From Phytoseiulus persimilis (lineage: Eukaryota > Arthropoda > Arachnida > Mesostigmata > Phytoseiidae), in NCBI GenBank assembly GCA_037576195.1, contig CM075103.1, forward strand, positions 24,738,001-24,802,000: DNA of 64,000 nt, given 5' to 3'. The notes under the pieces are model-generated. The model saw only the letters and a list, made by a program, of their open reading frames with translations, was not told where the DNA came from and ran no database searches. This document shows positions 55,559 through 64,000 of this stretch, piece by piece; the first letter of the stretch is position 1; each line of letters opens with the position of its first letter. A program made the translations under genes and the position numbers.

Positions 55559-56498
55559 TCAATACATGGGGCCGTTCACACCCGGATGCAAGTAAGTGCA
55601 ATTCGGGCCGAGTCGACAGTTTCCAGCTTCGAAAAATTTGCACAAGGACCTCGGCGCGCGATGAGGATGTCTGCGTCCTCTCCTTTGCTCATGGTCTCGC
55701 CGGAGAGGCAGCATCGTGGAGTGAGCCGGTACCGACAGCGAGCCCTGGTTATTCCCTGATTTCGCACCCCGAAACTGAGGAACCAGACCGAAGGGAGGCG
55801 GGCTTGGCGGTGCTTCGGCACGCCTCTGCGCGGCAAGATACTCTTCAGTAAAATACTCCGGGATCCATTTTTGCGGAACCATCTGCGTCTGACGACTCCA
55901 ATCAAGGATAGAAGGAGCTGATCCAACATTCCACAAACTTGCGGCCATCGCCAGTGAAGCACCGGCTGATCCTCCGCCGAAACATTGAGCGGTCGACGGA
56001 ATCTGGGAGTTATCCCGGAATGGATGGAGAGCCTGAATTGGAGAATTTGACAGAGTGGCAGGCGAAGCTCCTCCGGCCGATTCTTCCTCAGTGGAGTACT
56101 CATGAACCGATGGTACTCTCGCAGCTCCAAGTATCAGCGACAGTCGATATTCCATCTCAGAACCTTCACGAATCGGCTCTGGTACTTCCAACGGAGCAGC
56201 TGGTTTGGACGAGAGTCTGGGTATTCGGTACCCCTGGGGTTGAGCGGTACCAGTGGCGATCGGAGCACCATCCAGGGCGATCTTCCTGGTCTGTCTGGAG
56301 ACAATCGGATTTTTCCGGACCGATACTCCGCTCCGCTGAGTCCTCGATTGTTGAGCGTTACCGAATCCCTTATGCAGTCTCCTCTCGTTTTTCGTCGGGC
56401 GATCGTCCCGCTTCGCGTGGTGTGTCCGGAATCGGTCGTTTCGTTCCGATACGTCCACACTTGCGCTCACCTGAGAAAGGAGTATTGATCGCGCTCAT
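55559..56498 (-). pseudogene. CCCH gene copy in U7, frameshifted near the start
   Basis: An extra C near 56408 (CGATCGTCCCGCTTC against CGATCGTCCGCTTC) breaks the frame after about 30 residues (PREAGRSPDEK, then stop). The rest of the gene, including the finger, is unchanged, so the mutation is probably recent. Confidence 0.85.
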
Positions 56499-57570
56499 TT
56501 TCTCACGTTCTGTTGAAGGAGCGGGAAACACGCTTTGGAACTTCGGCACAGTTTGATAACTCAGAGAGCACTTTCGAGATGCTCTTTCGACGCGATCCGA
56601 CGAAGAAGTGAGCACCAGCGAAGGGTGCGACCGCTTTTAAGGTCTGATCGAGGCGAAAAGACCGGTGCGCTCGGGGGAGGGGCTGTGGTCACATGAATTC
56701 CGAATACTCACAGCGGAGATGCAACCCGGAATGCGAGAACACCCCTATTAATGCCAGGGGTGCCGACTGTGTGCTCGTATTCCGAGAAACCGGATGCTCA
56801 TGGAATGGAATTCGCTAGAGATCACTCTGTGTGAGGATATCGATCAGATTGTTGATCGGAGTCTAGATTTGCTCGGAATTCTTCAATGCAACCCCGGTAG
56901 AACGGATTGGGCTTCCCCAAACGAATCTCTGTCGCTGCCTCTCACGGACGACCTTTTCCCACGTTTCAATAAGATTCCGTGCCGGAGAAGGGAGTTACTC
57001 TGAGGCTCTGAGGGTGAGAAACAGGCCTTCCGTGAGATTCTGAACCGTCAATGTGATCCAACCGGCTCCACACTCCGCTGCTTGCAATCGATTCGATTCT
57101 ATCCAGCTTCTTTCTTCAGCTTAGAGTACGACTAGATCGTCAGGATATGCAGCGGAGAGAGTTTCAATCGACTCGCATCGAGCCATCGCTAATTTCCAGA
57201 CCCACGGTTCTGTGGGAACGGCAAGTGAGAACCGCGGTGCGGAACCGCGACCATCGGCCGAAACGATAACGGCAATTCACAAACGTGCCTCACTCTCATT
57301 TCAGGAAACTCACTCAAGCCTGGAGTCAATTACAATTGGGCGCAAGCCTTCACAATATTCCCGTATCGCTCGGCCTCCGGATGACGCGTCACGCGTTGGC
57401 AGCGGACTATTTTCTGTTAATCCGCTGTTTGCTTGAATGTTCTCCCAAAGAGCTCGTTGATTTCCACTATTCGATTCCCGAGTTTCAGGACACGGAAAAA
57501 ATGAGTGACTTCGTTTGGAACTTCAAATGCAATTGCATCTGCGGATCTATTGCCCCTAGCTGCGAGGATG

Positions 57571-58749
57571 TATTGAGTGGATGCAAAAGTTCTGGGCCCC
57601 TAATTTCAATCGCTCATAAATCCGCTCCCGGGAGGCGCAAAAAAGATAATAAAATATACGAAATGAGCGGGATTCAGTCGGCTTTCAGATGGAATCCACC
57701 GCGACATATTTTGAAGAGCACCGTGCTCTTAGCATCGATTTTACTGAAAGGGTCGAAATTCGAAAAATCGCGATTCTGCAGTTCCGGCGAAACTAATATT
57801 ATGACCCCCTGTTTTCTCGTTCGTCGGAAAATAAGCGGTTTCAAAGAAAGAATTGAGCATTTTGGTCGCGGCAAAGCGGAGATAGCGGCTCCCGAAGATC
57901 CGATTTTTTCGTGATTCTTTGGCGACCTTTTTTCCGCCAATCGAACGTCTCATGGATGGGATACGCAGGAATTCCCCTGGAAACTCTCAGAAGCCTTTTG
58001 GAAACGTCCTCTCAACGCTTTTCATCAATGATTGCCTTGCAAGAAGAGACCTTAGAATCAGAGTCGGATTGTCGGAATCATTTTCGTCTTCTCTAGCGAC
58101 GGAAGAGTCATTTCACTGCGACCCATTCATCGGTATATACTCGCCAGTTGTTATCGACGGATTCTCGTTGAGAAAGGCGACCAAGTCGCCGTCACTCAGT
58201 TCGACAGGTCGGCCTGATCGTGGCTCATCGTTCAGGTCCTGGTTGCTGTCTTGGAACTTGGCGAGCCACCTCTTCACTGTGGAAAGAGACAAAGTGGCTT
58301 CACGGAACACGGGTTCCAATTGCTTCGTCTCGGCCGTTGAATTCCCCTTGAGGAACTCGTAGAGCATTGCGCTCCGGATCAGTTGATCTCGGGTGGGCAT
58401 TGCGGGTTGATGGCTGCAGTTTTTGAAATTCCCACTTTCTTCCAGCGTATCCTATCCAAGGGATCGTTCAACTGGCGGAAAAAGGGTCACCAAAAAAAAC
58501 ACAAAAATATTGAATCTTCGGGAGCCGATATCTCCGCTTTGCCGTGGCCAAAATGCTCAACTTTTTTTCTGAAACCGCTCATTCTTTGACGAACTTCATG
58601 TTTCTAGAGAGAAACCAGAGGGTCATAATCTTAGTCAAAATCGCGGTTTTCCGCACATTTCGTATATTTTATCATCTCTCTGCGCCTCCTGGGAGCGGAT
58701 TGATGAGCGATTGGAATTAGGGGCCCAGAACTTTTGCATCCACCCAATA
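57571..58749. repeat. inverted-repeat pair around spacer, U7/U8
   Basis: Right arm 57571-57971 (full) and left arm 58440-58749. The left arm has lost about 100 bp after GGTCATAATCTTAG (58635), so the pair is asymmetric. Confidence 0.8.
58113..58400 (-). pseudogene. mariner-type HTH ORF, copy 5
   Basis: Intact 95-codon frame, with RWLAKFQ in place of RWFAKFQ. Confidence 0.7.
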
Positions 58750-60829
58750 GTTATCGGAAGCTTCCCATCGTGCGGAGACCATTATGTCCCGAAAATTCCA
58801 AGTTCATTGAAACACACATTTCGGAAAAGACAGTGCATCGACCTTGAGAGCCACGTTTTGAATTCAAGCTCCAGACCCAGATTTTCAGACGGCCTTTCAA
58901 AGCCGTTCGCGAGGAGCTCCATAATGATAACGAGATTTCTTTGTCAGCGATTGGCAACCGTTTCCTACATATTCTGAGCGACGTCTCGCTGCGTGGAGCC
59001 GTGAAAGTCCGTCCTTTTGACTCCTCTCCGAATAATCGGATTGTCAGATACTCTGTCTGCGTTCGTTCTTCGAGCTTAACCGGAGAAATCTGAAGTATCC
59101 ATACCACCGAGGGCAGACATGTTCCAGGTCTGTGCATATGAAATCGGAATTTTTTCTCTGACGATTTTCCGGTTTCATATGCACCTCATAGCTTGTCGTC
59201 CAGCCAGTTTGCATTGATCCGCTGAAATGTCAAGATAAATTCAGGCTCCAACCACCGCCCTGAGACAAAAAACCAGGAACGGCTCAACCAAAGGTTGAAG
59301 CGACGCGCAGAAATGTGAACGCCAAGTCGGGATGCAGATGAGATCGTTGATAAATGAACTGGATAGTACGGCGGATCGCCCACAGGAAAGCGAGGCAATG
59401 ATTTTCTGAGGGGTGTGGTCCACCCCCTAGAGACGAAAAAACGCTCTAACACATAGAGATATTGTATCGATAGCGGTTACAAGGATTAAAATTTTCCCGA
59501 GTGCTCCCGCCTAAAACCCCCCTCAATTTATTCTCGACGGTCTTATCTTCAGCGCTCCGGAACGTCGACGGACGGTGATCAATTTGTCGAAGCACGATTT
59601 GCCCGAGGATTCTGTGTGTTCCCGATTCTACTTGGAGCCATCGGATTTGCATGAACAGGACTCGGGGACTTATAAGTCGCATTGTGATGGCGTTCACTTC
59701 CGGCAGAATAATCGGTTTCGGCGTGTATTTGAATCCATTGAAGACGGCCGAGGCTGGTTTGCGACTGTGGGCAGGACTGGAGTTCGACGACGCCCTCGCG
59801 GAAGAGCCGAAGACATCTGTAGAAATTTTTCCTTTCCTCAATGAGGCGTCACAGGTGGAACACAGTTTTGCAGGACGATCCACACACCCTATAAGTTCTA
59901 TCAATGGCTAATGTCCCTGTCCCGCATCGCCGAGATAATTACGGCATCATAACCGATCACACACAGAGCACGCGTGACCTGATTCTTGTTCCATGAACAG
60001 TTTGTGAAATTTCGCTGTCGCCGCCTTTTTTTCGTATTTCAGGTCATTCGGCGTATCTATCATCTCATCACAGCTCTCGATCTCGTTCGACTCCTATTAT
60101 GATATATCTGTGTGCTCCTCGGTGTACATGCTGGTTGTGAGTGATTGGATTTCCTATACTTACAGTCGAGTTTGAGCATCCGTTAACCGTATGCCTTGAG
60201 TTCGACTCAATTGTGCTTCGGCGTCAAACATCTTCTCGGACCGCATCTCAGCAATTCGGTAAAAGTCATCCCCGTCCTCTCACGAATTCCGACATCATGG
60301 CTGCGTACCTCTGGTCTGTCCTCGACACTCTCGAGATCATTCGACCCTCTCACGTACCCCGTGCCACCGGAAACAAATGCCGGCATAGTCCTACGAGCTC
60401 CCGAAATCAATCTGGGACGAATGACCCGAGCGCGATCAAGGGAAGGGGGCGTCCGTGTACGCACACTGTATCGGACCACATGCATCGGAAGGCTCGATTC
60501 TCCGGACGCATAACTCCATACGCATGAGCGACCTACTGGCAATTGAATCCCCGAAGTAGATAACATTGGGATCCCTTGCTGAGTAAACTAGCACACGATT
60601 TTTTTCGGTCACCCCTTCTTTCTCCTCCTGCAAGATTTGGAAGCTGTTTCAATCTCATTCGCTGCTCGGGAATTGACTCTCAGTTCGTCAATCACTTTTC
60701 GGCATGATTATAACGCGGACTGATTTCCATCTATCATCATCAACATTATTCAGAGATGTTGCGAAGAATGAGCAGTCGAAATTCTAATCTGAGACGATGC
60801 TTTATTGAAAATTTCATACAAGTCGCCCA

Positions 60830-61768
60830 TCAATACATGGGGCCGTTCACACCCGGATGCAAGTAAGTGCAATTCGGGCCGAGTCGACAGTTTCCAGCTT
60901 CGAAAAATTTGCACAAGGACCTCGGCGCGCGATGAGGATGTCTGCGTCCTCTCCTTTTCTCATGGTCTCGCCGGAGAGGCAGCATCGTTGAGTGAGCCGG
61001 TACCGACAGCGAGCCCTGGTTATTCCCTGATTTCGCACCCCGAAACTGAGGAACCAGACCGAAGGGAGGCGGGCTTGGCGGTGCTTCGGCACGCCTCTGC
61101 GCGGCAAGATACTCTTCAGTAAAATACTCTGGGATCCATTTTTGCGGAACCATCTGCGTCTGACGACTCCAATCAAGGATAGAAGGAGCTGATCCAACAT
61201 TCCACAAACTTGCGGCCATCGCCAGTGAAGCACCGGCTGATCCTCCGCCGAAACATTGAGCGGTCGACGGAATCTGGGAGTTATCCCGGAATGGATGGAG
61301 AGCCTGAAGTGGAGAATTTGACAGAGTGGCAGGCGAAGCTCCTCCGGCCGATTCTTCCTCAGTGGAGTACTCATGAACCGATGGTACTCTCGCAGCTCCA
61401 AGTATCAGCGACAGTCGATATTCCATCTCAGAACCTTCACGAATCGGCTCTGGTACTTCCAACGGAGCAGCTGGTTTGGACGAGAGTCTGGGTATTCGGT
61501 ACCCCTGGGGTTGAGCGGTACCAGTGGCGATCGGAGCACCATCCAGGGCGATCGTCCTGCTCTGTCTGGAGTCAATCGGATTTTTCCGGGCCGATACTCC
61601 GCTTCGCTGAGTCCTCGATTGTTGAGCGTTACCGGATCCTTTATGCAGTCTCCTCTCGTTTTTCTTCGGGCGATCGTCCGCTTCGCGTGGTGTGTCCGGA
61701 ATCGGTCGTTTCGTTCCGATACGTCCACACTTGCGCTCACCTGAGAAAGGAGTATTGATCGCGCTCAT
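60830..61768 (-). CDS. CCCH zinc-finger protein, intact copy 4 (U8)
   Basis: 312 codons with an intact finger. Private changes include HKGSGNAQQ and a DHEKRRGRR basic run. It groups with U3 and U5 in the variable segment (SARKNPIDSRQS). Confidence 0.75.
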   Translation of the reverse strand: MSAINTPFSGERKCGRIGTKRPIPDTPREADDRPKKNERRLHKGSGNAQQSRTQRSGVSARKNPIDSRQSRTIALDGAPIATGTAQPQGYRIPRLSSKPAAPLEVPEPIREGSEMEYRLSLILGAARVPSVHEYSTEEESAGGASPATLSNSPLQALHPFRDNSQIPSTAQCFGGGSAGASLAMAASLWNVGSAPSILDWSRQTQMVPQKWIPEYFTEEYLAAQRRAEAPPSPPPFGLVPQFRGAKSGNNQGSLSVPAHSTMLPLRRDHEKRRGRRHPHRAPRSLCKFFEAGNCRLGPNCTYLHPGVNGPMY

Positions 61769-63384
61769 TTTCTCACGTTCTGTTGAAGGAGCGGGAAACA
61801 CGCCTTGGAACTTCGGCACAGTTTGATAACTCAGAGAGCACTTTCGAGATGCTCTTTCGACGCGATCCGACGAAGAAGTGTGCACCAGCGAAGGGTGCGA
61901 CCGCTTTTAAGGTCTGATCGAGGCGGAGAGACCGGTGCGCTCGGGGGAGGGGCTGTGGTCACATGAATTCCGAATACTCACAGCGGAGATGCAACCCGGA
62001 ATGCGAGAACACCCCTATTAATGCCAGGGGTGCCGACTGTGTGCTCGTATTCAGAGAAACCGGATGCTCATGGAATGGAATTCGCTAGAGATCACTCTGT
62101 ATGAGGATATCGATCAGATTGTTGATCGGAGTCTAGATTTGCTCGGAATTCTTCAATGCAACCCCGGTAGAACGAATTGGACTTCCCCAAACAAATCTCT
62201 GTCGCTGCCTCTCACGGACGACCTTTTCCCACGTTTCAATAAGATTCCGTGCCGGAGAAGGGAGTTACTCTGAGGCTCTGAGGGTGAGAAACAGGCCTTC
62301 CGTGAGATTCTGAACCGTCAATGTGATCCAACCGGCTCCACACTCCGCTGCTTGCAATCGATTCGATTCTATCCAGCTTCTTTCTTCAGCTTAGAGTACG
62401 ACTAGATCGTCAGGATATGCAGCGGAGAGAGTTTCAATCGACTCGCACCGAGCCATCGCTAATTTCCAGACCCACGGTTCTGTGGGAACGGCAAGTGAGA
62501 ACCGCGGTGCGGAACCGCGACCATCGGCCGAAACGGTATTGGCAATTCACAAACGTGCCTCAATCTCATTTCAGGAAACTCACTCAAGCCTGGAGTCAAT
62601 CACAACTGGGCGCAAGCCTTCACAATATTCCCGTATCGCTCGGCCTCCGGATGACGCGTCACGAGTCGGCAGCGGACTATTTTCTGTTAATCCATGCTGT
62701 TTGCTTGAATGTTCTCCCAAAGAGCTCGTTGATTTCCACTATTCGATTCCCGAGTTTCAGGACACGGAAAAAATGAGTGACTTCGTTTGGAACTTCAAAT
62801 GCAATTGCATCTGCGGATCCATTGCCCCTAGCTGCGAGGATGTATTGAGTGGATGCAAAAGTTCTGGGCCCCTAATTTCAATCGCTCATAACTCCGCTCC
62901 CGGGAGGCGCAAAAAAGATAGTAAAATATACGAGATGAGCGGGATTCAGTCGGCTTTCAGATGGAATCTACCGCGACATATTTTGGAGAGCACCGTGCTC
63001 ACAGCATCGATTTTACTGAAAGGGTCAAAATTCGAAAAATCGCGATTCTGCAGTTCGGGCGAAACTAATATTATGACCCCCTGTTTTCTCATTCGTCGGA
63101 GAATAAGCGGTTTCAAAGAAAGAATTGAGCATTTTGGTCGCGGCAAAGCGGAGATAGCGGCTCCCGAAGATCCGACTTTTTCGTGATTCTTTGGCGACCT
63201 TTTTTCCGCCAATCGAACGTCTCATGGATGGAATACGCTGGAATTCCCCTGGAAACTCTCAGAAGTTTTTTGGAAACGTCCTCTCAACGCTTTTCATCAA
63301 TGTTTGCCTTGCAAGAAGAGACCTTAGAATCAGAGTCGGATTGTCGGAATCATTTTCGTCTTCTCTAGCGACGGAAGAGTCATT

Positions 63385-63672
63385 TCACTGCGACCCATTC
63401 ATCGGTATATACTCGCCAGTTGTTATCGACGGATTCTCGTTGAGAAAGGCGACCAAGTCGCCGTCACTCAGTTCGACAGGTCGGCCTGATCGTGGCTCAT
63501 CGTTCAGGTCCTGGTTGCTGTCTTGGAACTTGGCGAACCACCTCTTCACTGTGGAAAGAGACAAAGTGGCTTCACGGAACACGGGTTCCAATTGCTTCGT
63601 CTCGGCCGTTGAATTCCCCTTGAGGAACTCGTAGAGCATTGCGCTCCGGATCAGTTGATCTCGGGTGGGCAT
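63385..63672 (-). pseudogene. mariner-type HTH ORF, copy 6
   Basis: Intact 95-codon frame of the same form as copy 5, with the usual RWFAKFQ. Confidence 0.7.
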
Positions 63673-63733
63673 TGCGGGTTGATGGCTGCAGTTTTTGAAA
63701 TTCCCACTTTCTTCCAGCGTATCCTATCCAAGG

Positions 63734-64000
63734 GACCGTTCAACTGGCGGAAAAAGGGTCACCAAAAAAACACAAAAATATTGAATCTTCGGGAGCCGAT
63801 ATCTCCGCTTTGCCGTGGCCAAAATGCTCAACTTTTTTTTCTGGAACCGCTCATTTTTTGACGAACTTCATGTTTCTAGAGAGAAACCAGAGGGTCATAA
63901 TCTTAGTTTCGCTGGAAGCGCAAAATCGCGGTTTTCCGAATTTCGACCCTTTCAGTAAAATCGATCCTGTTAGCACGGTGCTTTTTAAAAAATCCATCTG
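63734..64000. repeat. array unit U9, start only
   Basis: The first 267 bp of a further unit show that the array continues beyond the window. Confidence 0.9.

Larger units (their letters stand above)
53100..58461. repeat. array unit U7 (5362 bp)
   Basis: Full-length right arm and extra segment as in U6. The CCCH gene has a one-base insertion. Confidence 0.95.
58462..63733. repeat. array unit U8 (5272 bp)
   Basis: It has a full-length right arm, a left arm with a deletion of about 100 bp, and an intact CCCH gene. A small insertion near 62692 (TTAATCCATGCTG) changes the frame of the extra segment relative to U6 and U7. Confidence 0.95.
26655..64000. repeat. tandem array of gene-bearing units of about 2.85-5.4 kb
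   Basis: The same sequence block recurs head to tail, with unit starts (GACCGTTCAACTGGCGG or variants) at 27131, 30008, 32855, 37997, 42850, 47735, 53100, 58462 and 63734. The array begins inside a spacer at CTCAGAAGCC, fused to the hAT gene, and runs off the window. Full units hold, left to right: a left inverted-repeat arm, about 2.4 kb of mostly unassigned DNA, the minus-strand CCCH zinc-finger gene, a conserved short plus-strand ORF, a right inverted-repeat arm, and a spacer of about 0.5 kb with a mariner-type HTH ORF. Units are very similar to each other, with shared indels that define subgroups. Confidence 0.97.
62842..64000. repeat. inverted-repeat pair around spacer, U8/U9 (cut by window end)
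   Basis: Right arm 62842-63243 and left arm from 63712, running off the window. Confidence 0.85.

Noticed and set aside
53078..57971. Reading each unit as an integrated virus-like genome with terminal repeats (about 4.9 kb, parvovirus-sized)
   Set aside because: No replication protein, helicase or capsid-like reading was found in any frame; size and inverted ends alone are not evidence.
26655..64000. CRISPR or bacterial-type repeat array
   Set aside because: Units are kilobases long, gene-bearing and set in clearly eukaryotic DNA; there are no short repeat-spacer arrays.

Overview
The window is eukaryotic, almost certainly animal, DNA. It has GT-AG introns, AATAAA poly(A) signals, a tRNA-derived SINE, LINEs with PHD-finger and APE-endonuclease coding remnants, hAT and mariner-type transposase pieces, and a complete Ty1/copia LTR retrotransposon. 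Nothing looks bacterial: there are no operons or Shine-Dalgarno sites. The species cannot be fixed from sequence alone; an invertebrate fits best (inference).

Layout. Positions 1-14.9 kb are a graveyard of broken mobile elements: LINE ORF remnants (1.4-2.7 and 13.2-14.6 kb), two unrelated hAT transposase pseudogenes (5.0-5.9 and 11.5-13.0 kb), a possible short hAT-like element (3.1-3.65 kb) and several small repeats. Inside this lies one host-like gene piece, a trimethylguanosine-synthase-like methyltransferase domain (8.76-9.42 kb). At 14.9-24.2 kb there is a 45-bp minisatellite split by an intact LTR retrotransposon (15097-23378) with 233-bp LTRs that read as identical and a 5-bp target duplication. 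A third, partly intact hAT transposase gene (24.9-26.65 kb) runs into the start of a large tandem array that fills the rest of the window.

The LTR element is the most unusual single object. It has the copia order gag-protease-integrase-RT-RNase H in one 1581-codon frame, then an overlapping ORF for a small Cys-rich membrane protein. Between that ORF and the 3' LTR lies a convergent antisense gene cassette with its own TATA-like box, two introns whose GT-AG ends preserve reading frame, and a poly(A) signal. About 1.05 kb of its predicted spliced leader contains no ATG in any frame on the coding strand, although the intron inside it does and the opposite strand carries about 18. That pattern suggests a bicistronic antisense message: a long frame started at a non-AUG codon, then a signal-peptide protein reached by leaky scanning.

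The array (26655 to the end) has two truncated units of about 2.85 kb (U1, U2), six units of 4.85-5.4 kb (U3-U8) and the start of a ninth. Each full unit has a minus-strand gene for a 312-residue protein with a C-terminal C-x7-C-x5-C-x3-H zinc finger and, at the unit junctions, a large imperfect inverted repeat (arms of about 200-400 bp) flanking an orphan mariner-type DNA-binding-domain ORF. Four zinc-finger copies are intact, two are frameshifted and two are truncated. Units differ by shared indels, which shows growth by unequal exchange. One unit carries a tRNA-derived SINE with a 12-bp target duplication.
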